DNA from: Taxillus chinensis
Taxonomy: Eukaryota; Streptophyta; Magnoliopsida; Santalales; Loranthaceae
DNA length: 64,000 nucleotides
Direction: 5' to 3'
Assembly (NCBI GenBank): GCA_023512835.1
Contig: CM042089.1
Coordinates: 52,385,427 to 52,449,426 of the forward strand
Positions within the stretch are counted from its first letter, which is position 1. Every line of letters begins with the position of its first letter. The translations under genes and the position numbers were made by a program. Below, one piece after another: positions 22,801-34,012 of this stretch. Under the pieces are notes generated by a model. The model was not told the origin of the DNA and ran no database searches. It saw only the letters and a list, made by a program, of their open reading frames with translations.

Positions 22801-22990
22801 CAGAAATTCTGTCATCTCTTCTTCCGTGACCGGTGTTCCTTTCCTCGTTGCCTCTAGTGTCGGTTCAATGTCTGGTTCTACAGCCTTTTCCTTCCTTGCT
22901 TTGTCAGCCATATCAGGGGCATAAGCCTGACCGCTCCTGGTTTTCTTTTCTGCTGCGGTGGCTCCCTGGACTAATTCACAACTGTAATTT

Positions 22991-25042
22991 TGTAGGTCCC
23001 AAAGTGAGTCTAGAGGGGGGGGGGGGTGAATAGACTTTCTTCGTTTGTGGAAGCTAGACTGTTAGCTGGTTTTGGATTCCTCTACAGACGACTATGATGA
23101 AAGTCGTTATTGAGAAGATGACAATAGTGTTGTGAGGATAACGTGGATGATGATGAGCTATCAGACAAAAACTAAGATAAGAGTAAATGCACTTTTCTCA
23201 ACAGATCTCAGTTATGAAAGAGATGGTTTATGATAGATCTAAGTGTGGAAAACAAACAACATAGATATTAAGACTTAATGCAAGTGCTAGATATTTGATG
23301 AACAAAAGGTTCGTGAATAATCAGATGGATTACTCTTGTTCTTGATTCAACACGGCGCACAGCACTTCTTCGAATTCTCTCTAAGTCTCTCTCTCTATCG
23401 TTGGAACACTCTGTTGTTGGTTCTGCAAAGGATTATTTGTTTCAAGTGTGTCAGAACCATTTTCTTGTGTTCTGTGTGTTTCCTTCTTTTGAGAGAGAGG
23501 TTAAACTCTTGATTTTGTCGTTAAGTGTATGAGAGATATATTTTTAAGATTAAAGTGCTCGTGCACCATGATGTCCATCCTGACAAACTGACTTCCCGCC
23601 ACTGAAAATGCGGAATGTCAGGGGATGGGTTGATCTGCTTTGATTTGCAGATCAGATGCACATACTGCATATTTGGTATGTTGTCGATCTTGGCCGTTCA
23701 TCAGTGGATGGTAGTTGGCAACAATTAATGTGTCATTAATGTGCTCAATTGCTCGGGACAGCGCAGACTTGTTGTACAAACCCTAGCTGACAATATCGTT
23801 AAGTGGCTATGTTTAGGGTTGTAAGTCTGCCTCGGAGGTAGATGCCTCGTAGGTTCGGTGACTCGAAGATTTCAGTTAGAACCTGTAGGAATGCGAAGTT
23901 TTGCTTCAGGCTTTATAGTGTTTCTGCGAGTCTACGACTCATATCTTCGAGTCTTCGAGGCTAGAGTTCAGGTTGGATTAGCCTTTTGTGTATCACTCCA
24001 TTAACTGAAGTCTATGACTCTGCGAGTCTATGACTCTACGAGTCTGCGACTCTTCGAATGACGCTTAGAGTGACTTCTTCGTAGTCCGTCTAATCTACCT
24101 ATTATTATAGCTAGGAGTCTTCGACCCTAGCTCAGGGGTCTACGACCTTCGTGTCTCTCAGTTTACTATATTTGACTAAGTGGTTCTGAAAATCTTCGAC
24201 TCTACGAGTCTTAAACTTCGCTTTTCTTCCTTAGTCTTTCACAGAGGCTCATAAATTGAGTTTCTGTATGGCTACGACCCTTCAGCTACAACTCTCATCC
24301 ATCGATCTCCAAGTCTGGAAGTGTGGCAATTTCTTTATAGTGACTGTATCCCTTGAGTCTACGAGTCTACGACTCTACGACCCTTGAGTTACAGTTTCAT
24401 TTGTTTGTCAGTCTTTATAGCATCGACTCTTTGACCTTCAACCTATGAGTCTACGAGTCCTGTTTTCTGAACAGTGTTTGAAGGTTTGGACTCTACGACT
24501 TTCAACCTACGAGTCTACAAGTCCTGTTTGCTTAACACTGTTCGAAGGCTTTGATTCTATAACTTTCAATCTACGAGTCTGTGAGTCCTATATTCTTAAC
24601 AGTGTTCAAAGGCTTCGACTCTACGACTCTACGAGTCTTCGAGTCTAGTGGTAGTTTAAGTTTTGTTAATTGACTTTAAGTATTTTTGAGGACTCTACAG
24701 TTCTACGGGCTACGAGTCTATGAGTCATTTAGCGTTGGTTACTGTTCTTTAGAATTCTTCGACTCTACGAGTCTCCGAACTTGTTGATGCTTGCAGTAAC
24801 TCTCTCTTTTCCGTACTACGACTCTATGACCTTTGACCCTGGATCTACGAGTCACCAGATGTTCTGTCACCATCTTGCTTCGAGTCTCTAGACCCTAGGA
24901 GTCTGCGAGCCTCCTGCCAACGTGTCTTGTGATAGTTTTACTTCTACGAACTACAACTCTTCGACCCTACGACCTTCGGTTCTTTGAGTCTCCAGACTTA
25001 GACTATAATTTGGCAGCTTCATCAAATCCTGTGTTTCCAACA
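22991..25042 (-). repeat. S2 3' LTR (2052 bp)
   Basis: TGTAGGTCCC to TTTCCAACA on the + strand; reversed, it starts TGTTGG and ends CCTACA like the S1 LTR. Its U3 half (about 23880-25000) has the same dense ACGAGTCTACGACTC-type repeats. Compared with the partial 5' LTR it differs at scattered positions, including the length of a G-run near 23019. Confidence 0.93.
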
Positions 25043-25454
25043 ATCTCCCCCTATTTAATGTAAGCTGACAACGGGTGAATTCATGAAGTCGGAGACTACG
25101 AGATTGATGGGCAATTTTAGATTAATCAGAAGATATCTTTGCATATAAAGAATTTGGAGGAGATCAAAATTATAAAAATACACACTCCTCTCCCTCGTAG
25201 GTCATGAAGGCTATGTTAACTAGCTCCTGTCACAGATAACTCCCCCTGCGAACTTGCTCCCCCTGAGAAGCACTCCCCCTTTCTGGGGTGAGGAACAAGC
25301 ACTAGAACACAAACCTCATGGGAGCATTGGAATAAATCACAAAACAGCAGGCAGTAGAGCAAAGACAGACATAAAAGGTAACTGACAGAAAGTAAGTACA
25401 CAGAAAAGTGAAAAGCAAGAAATGCAGTGTACAAGGAATTAGAGTACAAGACAG
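25043..25454 (-). other. S2 polypurine tract and 3' untranslated region
   Basis: On the - strand AAATAGGGGGAGAT abuts the LTR. Further GGGGGAG tracts lie upstream (about 25243-25285), as in S1. No coding content. Confidence 0.75.
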
Positions 25455-26732
25455 TTATGAGTTAAATTCAGAGTACAGTACACTCTGTGTAAACAAAAAA
25501 ATAGCAGCTTGCTCGCGCAGAAGTTGAGTAGGAGTCAAGTGTAACGAGGCCGCTCGACTGCTCACACGATCAAATCCAGGCACGAGAGCTGGGAACCCGT
25601 TGGTGGTCAGGATGCGAATGTAATGGCAAACATAGAAGCCGCAGCTATGAGCTTCATCCTGAGCAGGAACGCCTTGCTTGACTCGAGTAATTTCCATTGG
25701 TTTGGAGAGATGATAGCCACCACACCCATGCGAATATCCCTGCATGACACGGGTGAGAGTGTGATTGAATTCATGCAGTTGTTCACGCCGATGGATTAGT
25801 AAAGTACTAGGTTTGGAGTCAAAGATGATGATCCGTTGGTTCTTGAAGTCAATATCGAGAAGAAACCAGTGCGGGGATGTTGACAAGTAGGGGATAAGCA
25901 CATGGTCTACCTCATTCCAGGGACGGAAGGAGTTCTCATATCTGTGACCCTGTATAATCTCGATCATTGTTGCATCATCGAGGAGCTGAGCCTGCATGAT
26001 CGGCAAACAGAGTTCCACCCTGGTATCTCTGCGGATATGGAGAGCTAGCTTCTCTAGGAATGACTTCTGTGCGAAGATGAACTGAATCATCTCAATATTA
26101 TCCGTTTCTTCACCGTCATGTAGTAGTCGACACAGGTCAGGTCCGGTGAAGAAGGCTTCATAGCCACAAGTCCTTGCAGTGGTATCCCCAGCAACATAGG
26201 TGTTGAATGCAGCCAGTTCAGCTGAGGTGCCTCCAGTTGTTACAATGCGAGGTGGGGCTAATGGTTGGTCGGTGGTTGTAGCGGCTGGTTTAGTAGGTGA
26301 AGCAGGCATATTGTACTCAGCCATACTGGGATTGGTAGTGGAAGGACCAGGCTGAGTGGAAGAAGATGGTTGGCAGGGAGCAGCTGTCTGCTTCTTCATG
26401 CAGGTTGCAATGGGAACATCATCATCATCATCGAAATCGGTGATGACAGTGGTTCTATGTGCACGCTTTCTCCCACGCATGTAAGTGGCAGTAGATAGAG
26501 GTGGTGAGTGGCTCGGGGAAGGCACAGCTAGGCTGTGGAGTATCCACTGGTTCAGGTGCAGGTCGGTCGGATGGTTGTGGGAGTGTGTTTTTGACAGTAA
26601 GAGATATTTTGCCACTGGCAAGACGATGACATTCAGAGAGAATAGCTCCCATAGTTGTACTGAGTCCTTTGTATTGTGTCTGGTAAGCTCCTTTGATGTC
26701 TTCACAGTGTTCCTCCAAATGTCTAAACCCAT
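25455..26732 (-). CDS. S2 accessory protein, linker and Ulp1/C48 protease (best preserved copy)
   Basis: A 425-codon uninterrupted frame. The N-terminal part is a linker with a basic RGRKRAHR, a hydrophobic-acidic TTVITDFDDDDD and Ser/Pro-rich sequence. The C-terminal about 220 residues form a Ulp1-like domain with catalytic His in SPHWFLLDIDF (25869-25871), Asp in IIIFDSK, Gln (25659-25661) six residues before Cys in HSCGFYVCHY (25641-25643). All four catalytic positions are intact. The true N-terminus lies upstream in other frames, so the full protein is not encoded. Likely activity, by family: cleavage of a ubiquitin-like modifier. No signal peptide or membrane segment is seen. Confidence 0.8.
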   Translation of the reverse strand: MGLDIWRNTVKTSKELTRHNTKDSVQLWELFSLNVIVLPVAKYLLLSKTHSHNHPTDLHLNQWILHSLAVPSPSHSPPLSTATYMRGRKRAHRTTVITDFDDDDDVPIATCMKKQTAAPCQPSSSTQPGPSTTNPSMAEYNMPASPTKPAATTTDQPLAPPRIVTTGGTSAELAAFNTYVAGDTTARTCGYEAFFTGPDLCRLLHDGEETDNIEMIQFIFAQKSFLEKLALHIRRDTRVELCLPIMQAQLLDDATMIEIIQGHRYENSFRPWNEVDHVLIPYLSTSPHWFLLDIDFKNQRIIIFDSKPSTLLIHRREQLHEFNHTLTRVMQGYSHGCGGYHLSKPMEITRVKQGVPAQDEAHSCGFYVCHYIRILTTNGFPALVPGFDRVSSRAASLHLTPTQLLREQAAIFLFTQSVLYSEFNS

Positions 26733-28453
26733 CGGTGGTCACACGTGTGACTGATGTCATTTCTTGTTGCACCTTGTCGAGGGTACGGTCTAATAATTCA
26801 ACTTGAGTTCGTACCTCTTCCATACCTGACTACATGGTAGCCAGTCGATCTTCAAAGGCCTAAGATACTGATGTTGTGAGAATGCCAGAGGCGATCAATT
26901 TCTCAATGGCCTTGCTTGCCAAAAGATATACTTCTTCGGCCGTCAGGGAACGAGAGTGAGACGCAGCTGGTACTGGGATAGCCATTGGGATATTGGCTGC
27001 GAACTCCTCACTCACTTGAGTGGTCACTTGATGAATTGCAGGTGCAGATGATGTGGCCATCTCAGAATTTTCCATAGGCTCAGGGACCTGTGGGACAGCT
27101 CCTGCATCAGAGTCACTAGCTACAGCACCAAGAGTTTCTTCTTCTTCTGCTGCTTATTCTTCTACAACAATTCCTACCACCTCAACATCATGTGGAGTAG
27201 ATTCGACAAGTGAGTCCACCATGATGGGAGATGGGGCAACCACTGATACGGCTTCCACTGGGTCTCTTCTTACCAGACCCTGATCAACCAACCAACTAAT
27301 TAGATGGTCTCTATCTACCATCTGCTTACCAAAGGCAATCCATGCCTTGCGTAGTTCGGTGGGGGTCATATGAGCCTTGGCATACTCCATATAGAAATCT
27401 TCTAGCTCAGACTCCCCAAGAGAGCTCAACAGAACAGGTGTAGTACCCCTATCCTCTGGGGTTTCCTGTGCTGGTGTCTACCCTCCATCTGCAGGTTCTC
27501 TAACTTCTGTAGTATCCTTGGGTAGTTCGGTAATAGGGGCCTCCTCGGGTGTAGAATCAGTGGGGAGATGAGTTTTGGCAATGTTCTCCACCACTTCAGC
27601 TATATGTATTGTTGCGGCGGATGCAGAGAAGCCTATAGAAGTCTGTGAGACACGAACCAGCTGTCGTGGTATGCGAACTGGGGCTCGTACAGAGCTGGCT
27701 GTGTCTCCTGCATGACTTCTTGCACTTGACTCAGGCCTCTTCATCGACTTGATCTCCAGCCGACCATCCTTATAAATGCTTTTAAATATGTATTTGGCCA
27801 GGCAGTGGCACTGAAGGTCTGTTGCAGAATATGTCAGGGTGTAGGAACCTTAGGACTTTGGTGAGAAGTAGTCTAAAGTGTCCCTTCTTGCTTTTGATCA
27901 TGGAGTATATCTGAGTTCCCCAGTCTACTTGTCTTCCCTGTAGAACACTACACATGATCTTTATCTGCTCATGACTTGCAGAGTCATGAGCAGTCTTCTT
28001 ACACAGTAGGCACTGTCCGGTGGCTATGAGAGTCGCCAGTGCCTGATTGGAAAACCCAATCTTCAAGGCTCCCCGACCTTGCTTTCCGCGATTGGAATAC
28101 CCAAGAAAAGACTTACACTCTTCTCTGGAGAGACTAGAAAGAGGATCAAAGTTACCTTTCGGGAGTGGAAGTGCATTTCTGAGCGTTTCGGCAGAGATTC
28201 GAATCTCCACTCCGTGTACAGTTCCCACAAGGTCGTCTCCAGCGCAGGCCATGGTCTTGTAAAATTCCGCGACAACTTCTATCAGCAAGTCTCGCATCCC
28301 TAAGCAGACAGATGCAATACCAGTATCATCAAGGCGACTTCTGAATTCGTCTAGCCAGCTGACTTTTGCGTTGCCTATGGCTTCCCAATCGATGATGAAT
28401 CTCGGGACGATATTGCATAGATCGTCGGCCATCGATGAGCTTGGACCTGCCAT
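26733..28453 (-). pseudogene. S2 accessory protein, N-terminal transposon-like domain
   Basis: Start ATG at 28453 (MAGPSSSM), with a possible upstream in-frame ATG at 28480. Residues 1-220 run without a stop to about 27782 and match S1 (FIIDWEAIGNAKVSW, GKQGRGALKIG, LCKKTAHDSASHEQ, VDWGTQIYSMIKSKKGHF), resembling the Transposase_32-type plant transposon domain. A frameshift near 27780 and stops at about 27478, 27154, 26860 and 26830 follow, then a shift into the Ulp1 frame near 26460-26730. The helical MEEVRTQVELLDRTLDKVQQEM segment is conserved with S1. Confidence 0.73.
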
Positions 28454-28593
28454 GGAGCTTGTAGAGAGAGAAAGAGACACTTGTAGAGAGAGATTGTAAG
28501 GTTCGAAGATGGTCAGGGGAGAGAGAGTTCTAGGGTTAGGGTTCGAGTATGAAAACGACGAACATACCTTCGAGCTCCGTCTCTATTAGTGAC

Positions 28594-28600
28594 TTATATA
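28594..28600 (-). promoter_or_regulatory. Internal TATA box for the S2 accessory gene
   Basis: TATATAA on the - strand, in the same conserved block as S1 6566-6572 and about 140 bases before the start codon. The flanking ACTTCTCAACTCA and AAGTCACT are shared with S1. Confidence 0.5.
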
Positions 28601-29662
28601 TGAGTTGAGAAGTGTATCATAAAAGTCACTCACTCTATCGGTTCGTCTTCATGGTCCGCGTTCTTTTCTTTGACCCGCATCTTTGTCATCCAGATCCACC
28701 CATTGGAATATTCAAGCAATGAGTCCACGTCACCCCTTAAGTCGATGTAACTTCCATTTTAAGTGCATAGTGACGTGCTGACGTGTCTGCGATGCTTGAA
28801 TAGTAAGTGACAGACTCTGTCTCGCTTCGATCCTTTAGACTATGACTCTACGAAGCTGCATTAGGATGCTTCGAGGCTACGGCCCTCGAGGCTTCGAAGC
28901 AGCAGTCTTCGATCCCGCAGTTCTTCGATGCAATTTGCTTCGAGGTCGACTACGAATTCAGCGAACTGTGGATTTCTATGGACTTTTTCAACACTTAACA
29001 ACACACATGAGATGCATATGACAATTCACATAATATTATTCATGATGAGCAGTGTTGTCAGTGGAATTGAAATCACGTGCCCAGAACTTGATTTTTTTCA
29101 ACCATAATACCTGGTTTACATGTATGGTTACTGCATCACTACCATTTGACTCTCCATTTACCTTAGAAATGACTAAGTACTTCGTCACAAAACATCTTGT
29201 GCCAGAAAATGATCACTATGTTAACATAGTGTCCAGTAAACATTGGTTTATCAATTGCAGCAACCCAGTCATGAATTTAGAGTCTCCTCACACATTTAGC
29301 AAAACTCACTCAGCGGAGGCCTCACCCTCTCACTCTCGGATCAGCATGTGAGTTTGATTCAGGAACTAGAATTACATTGTTTGGTATGCTCATGGTCAAC
29401 CGAATCTTACCACAACCCTGATCCAACAATGATTTTCAGTTCAGCATAGATGACTTGAGAGACAAGATGGCCCTATTGAGACTCAGAACACACACTCCAA
29501 CAATGTCTAATTTACAACATTGAATGGGTAGAGTTTGGAGTTTGATCATTTGGATTGTCTGTGTGAGTTGTCTAATTTACAACATTGAATGGGTAGAGTT
29601 TAGAGCACTACTTTTTTAGTGCTTATTCATGAGTCTTTTTACACGGACAGAGCTCAACACAG
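28601..29662 (-). other. S2 spacer, accessory-gene side
   Basis: No gene on the element strand. A CGAAG-rich block (about 28805-28960) matches S1. An imperfect tandem duplication of about 60 bp, containing GTCTAATTTACAACATTGAA, lies at about 29505-29610. The spacer is cut at 29662 by Tat-A and resumes at 47690. Confidence 0.6.
29658..29662. repeat. Target-site duplication, left of Tat-A (CACAG)
   Basis: CACAG before the TG of the left LTR corresponds to CATAG at 47690-47694; one base has changed. The S1 sequence CTGTG at the same place supports the insertion site. Confidence 0.8.
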
Positions 29663-32600
29663 TGTCATCATTGGTTTTCGTCCGGGCCCGTTTGGGGTGA
29701 GCTCAAACTAAACCAATGTTAAGAAAATTTAGAGTCGCCACCAACTGTTTTTGGGGTACAGTTGGATATCCTATGGATATCCTATACTTTGAGTTGTTTC
29801 AAGTGTGTGGTCTGCGTTATTAGAGAAGGGTTCGGGAGTTAGTTACGTGTAGGGAAGGATTAGCACCCCTACAGCGCCCTTTCGGTATCTAATTTAGGAG
29901 GAGGAGGTTTTTTTATTTTATTTGTACTGCCATGAGTTTCCTAAAAAGTTTATGATTTTTATTTAGCTAAGTTATTTATTGAAGTCATGGTGAAAATGGA
30001 TTTACCCTAAATTTCTAAAGGGGATCCTAAAGGTTTTGGGTTTTTGTTTGAATGAGATCCTACGGGTTAGTTTTGGTGTTTGGTTTTATTTTGGGAAATT
30101 GAAGTCCTAAAAAATGGTTTTTTATTTTCCCTCCTTTTTTTTGGCTTTTTGGGTTAGAAAACATACATTTTTTTGTTTTTTTTTTTTGTGTTTTGTAAAA
30201 AACGTTTTGTTTTGGTTTTGCTTTTTTGTCCCCCTTTTTAGTTTTTTTTGTTTTTTTTTGTTTTGGAAATTGAAGTACTAATTTTGGTTTTTTTTGTTTG
30301 AAAACATGAAAACGTTTTTTGTTTGTTTTTGTTTTTGTTTTGTTTTTTTTTGTTTTTGGAAGCCTTTCTTTCTTTCTTTCTTTCTTTTTTTGTTTTTTTT
30401 TGCAAACCCGAAGTCTTACATCAAAGTCATGAACATATGCATTAAAATAAAAAAACGTGGAGTGTGTGATTATGACATCCCCGAAAGAAAAATAAAAGCA
30501 CTCTTTTTTTTTCTTTTTTCTTTTTTTCATCTTCTCCCTTTTGATGCCTCTCTTTTGCTTCTCTTTTTACTATACTTTACATATTTACAACGTGCAACAC
30601 AGGAAGAAATACGGTGAAAATACAGTGAAAAATAATAAAAACAATTACACCAAATATAGATAAGCTAAAAACGAAAACCAAAAAAATGCTCAAAAACAAA
30701 TAAAGAAACAGATGCAAAATCAACTGACTTTGGCTTTGGATTAGGACTCCGGTAGTGATATCACTGGCGGGAGGAGGAAACTTCCAAAGACTGGTTGGTT
30801 GGACTTGGGCCGGAGATTGAACACCGCTGGTTGGAGCTGCAAAATCTGTCTCTCTCTCTTTCTTTTTTTTGATTTGATTTTTTTTGTTTTGATTTTATGA
30901 TTTTGGTATTGTTGTTGAAAAGAAAAGAAAATAGAATTGGGGGAATGAAAATGTGTTTCAGAATTTCTGGGTTTGAAATGGGGGAGAATGTATTATCACT
31001 GCAAAAAGGAATTAATATTTTATCTCTCTGCTAGGGATAAAATTTCACACCTTTCAGAATTTCTGATAGCGCAAACCAGTGCAAATAATATGTATGAATG
31101 TTGGCAGAGTGAAGAGAGAAGTGAGGAGAAAAGGAAAGAAAAAGAATTCGGATTGTATGTTTTTTGTTGGAAGGCAGGAGTTGGGCGAATTTGAGATGGA
31201 ATGGCAGCAAATCTAGGCGTTCTTCTTTCTTTTTTTTTTTTTTTTTTTTTTCTTTTCTGCAGAACGTCCTGTTTTTCTGGGCGTGATCTCTGTTTTTTTT
31301 GTTTTGGGACTGAACTCTTTTTTTTCCTCTCTCTGCCGAACCTCTTCCTTTTCTGTCTCTTTTTTTCCGCCAAGCTCTCTGTTTTTTCTTTTTCTCTCTT
31401 TGTTTGCGCTGGGACGAGGCTGGGGTGTAATAATGGTAGCAGATTTTTCTCAACGATGAGGGGTCTCTCTTTTTCGCAGGGACAGAAGACTGTATTTTAA
31501 AGGGCTGGCAGAAATTTGCCTGGACTCTCATTAATTGCAGCATTAAATGCTGTATTTATTGATTCCCTTATTTTCGTCCGGGTCTTATGCGTTGTCAGGT
31601 GGTCTGGCGACCTGTAGCTCGTGATTGCCTTTTTTAATTTGTATTTTAGCACATGTGACTGACAGGTCGTTGAAAAGCATCTTTGCTAGCAAATAAAACT
31701 CATCCCGTCAGCAGCCAGTAAGAAAGCCAGTGAGAGGGGCCAAACAGTGAAGGTCAAGGGGTCAGAGGATCGAAGTGTCGGCAAGTCGAAGTGTCGGCAG
31801 GGTCGAAGTTTTGGTGGGTCGAAAGTCAATGGTCAACGGGTCGAAGTGTCGGCAGGTCGAAGGTCAACAGTCAACGGGTCAAAGGCTTAAAGGCGTCACA
31901 GGTCAAGGGTCGAAGGTTCGCAGGTCAAGGCGTCGTAAGTCGCATGTCGAAGGCGTCGTAGGTCAAGGCATTGTAAGTTCCGAGGCTTCGCATCTTCACA
32001 GGGTTCGAAAGTCCAAAGGGGCGAGTCATAGGTCGGAGTGTCGGCAGCGGGGCTTCGAGGCTTCGAGGCTTCGAGGCTTCGAGGCTTCAGGGCTTCAAGG
32101 CTTCGGGGCTTCGAGGCTTCGAGGCTTCGAAGGTCAATGGGTCGAAGTGTCGGTAGGTCAACGGTCAATGGTCAACGGTCAACGGTTAACCCCGAAGTTT
32201 TTTTTTTCAAAACTTTTACCCTTACCCATAATGCAAAAATGGACAACTTTCCGGGGATTGTTTGGGAAGATCCGTATTCGCCTAAATTGACGCTTTGAAG
32301 AATTTCGCATGGTCAACTTTTCGGGCGATTTGACTAGGGGCATTGACTGTCTTTTGGCAAGTTTCGACTTTTTCCAACGAAAGTTGTTTTGGCCATAACT
32401 TCTTCATTTTAAGTCCGATTTGAGCTCGGTCAAGTGCGTTAATCTCCAATTTTCATCCTCTATCACCTGGTCTTGGTCTTGGGGTGCTTCAAGGGCTTGT
32501 AGCAAAAGTCATTAATTTTGGACTCCCCCGTCTGTGTCAATTGTATCCATCTCGTGCAAATTGGGGTTAACATCAATTCCAAACCATTCCTTGGAAGTAT

Positions 32601-32699
32601 GGGATCATTGTGGACCTGTTCAACAAGGTATATGGCATGGGTAGAAAGGTATATCAAATGGGGTTAGTATGTCCAACCCATACAAAATGGGGTCCAACA
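29663..32699 (-). repeat. Tat-A 3' LTR (3037 bp)
   Basis: TGTCATCATTGG to GGGGTCCAACA. Features shared with the 5' LTR: a long T/G-rich tract (about 30090-30540), pyrimidine-rich blocks near 31225-31410, and a block of GGTCGAAG / CTTCGAGG short repeats (about 31745-32180). Confidence 0.94.
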
Positions 32700-32880
32700 G
32701 CTGCCCCTCTTTGTGCATTGTTTGTGTACAGTGTACAAAGATAAAAGGGAGTCATTTTGGACAGGTCGGAGCACTTACCAGACTTACCTGGTTTAGAGCA
32801 GAAGGAGAGTACTGGCTGGGTGTAGAAGGTGTTGCAGAGGCCGTAGGATTACCGCCCATAATGCAAAGATACTGGAAAAG
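32700..32880 (-). other. Tat-A polypurine tract and 3' edge
   Basis: On the - strand CACAAAGAGGGGCAGC abuts the TGTTGG of the LTR and is the plus-strand primer. The remaining bases lead into the tandem array. Confidence 0.8.
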
Positions 32881-34012
32881 GAAAGCCTACAACAAAGATA
32901 GGCTTAAACTAAAATTTGAAAGCCTACTGCAATGATAGGTGTGATCGGAAAAGAAGGAAAGCCCACGGCAACGTTAGGCTTGAATTAAAAATGAAAAGCC
33001 CACAACAACGATAGGCTTAAATTGAAAATGAAAAGCCTACGGTAATGTTAGACTTAATACTAAAAAAATGGAAAGCCCACAGCAACGATAGGCTTAAACT
33101 AAAAAATAGGAAAGCCCATAGCAACGATAGTCTTGAATAAAAAAATAGGAAAGCCCACGGCAACGTTAGGCTTGAATTGAAAATGAAAAGCCCACATCAT
33201 CGATAGGCTTAAATTGAAAATGGAAAGCCCACAGCAACGATAAGCTTAAATTCAAAAGGGAAAGCCCACAGCAATGTTAGGCTTAAACTGAAAAATAGAA
33301 AGCCCACAACAATGATAGGCTTAAATTCAAAAGGGCAAGCCCACAGCAACGTTCGGCTTAAACTGAAAAATGGAAAGCCCACAGCAACGATAGGCTTAAA
33401 CTAAAAAATTGAAAGGCCCATAGCAACGATAGGCTCGAATTGAAAATAGAAAGACCACAACAACGATAGGCTTAAATTGAAACTGGAAAAGCCCACAGCA
33501 ATGATAGGCTTAAACTAAAAAATGAAAGGCCCACTGCAATGATAGGCTCGAATTGAAAATAGAAAGCCCACAGCAACGATAGGCTTAAACTAAGAAATGA
33601 AAGGCCCACTGCAACGATAGGCTCGAATTGAAAATAGAAAGCCCACAGCAACGATAGGCTTAAATTGAAACTGGAAAAGCCCACAGCAACGATAGGTTTA
33701 AACTAAAAAAATGAAAGGCCCACTGCAACGATAGGCTCGAATTGAAAATGGAAAGCCCACAACAACGAGAGGTTTAAACTGGAAATGGAAAAGCTCACAC
33801 CAACGATAGGCTTAAACTAAAAAATAAAAGGCCCACCGCAACGATAGGCTCGAATTGAAAATGGAAAGCCCACAACAACGATAGGCTTAAACTGGAAATG
33901 GAAAAGCCCACAGCAATGATAGGCTTAAACTAAAAAATGAAAGGCCCATCGCAACGATAGGCTCGAATTGAAAATGGAAAGCCCACAACAACGATAGGCT
34001 TAAACTGGAAAG
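32881..34012. repeat. Tandem-repeat array in the Tat-A 3' region
   Basis: About 30 degenerate copies of a unit of roughly 38-40 bp with core AAAGCCCACAGCAACGATAG followed by GCTTAAACT or GCTCGAATT. Two subtypes alternate in the right half (33400-34012), suggesting a dimer-level expansion. Tat/Ogre elements commonly carry such arrays between integrase and the 3' LTR. Confidence 0.95.

Larger units (their letters stand above)
21288..22990 (-). mobile_element. Tat/Ogre-type gypsy fragment (Tat-B) between S1 and S2
   Basis: Collinear on the - strand with Tat-A 38496 to about 40205, from the end of gag through protease and G-patch to the start of the RT region. Both ends are cut by LTRs of copia elements: S1 ends at 21287, S2 begins at 22991. 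It is what remains visible of the DNA into which S1 and S2 inserted. It has its own stops. Confidence 0.88.

Noticed and set aside
30060..30530. Lys-rich protein on the - strand of the Tat-A LTR, and its copy at 45041-45508.
   Set aside because: A translation of the T/G-rich low-complexity LTR tract; no gene features.
31775..32290. Open frame of 171 codons on the + strand in the Tat-A LTR.
   Set aside because: It lies in the GGTCGAAG repeat block, antisense to the element; the reading is driven by the repeat.
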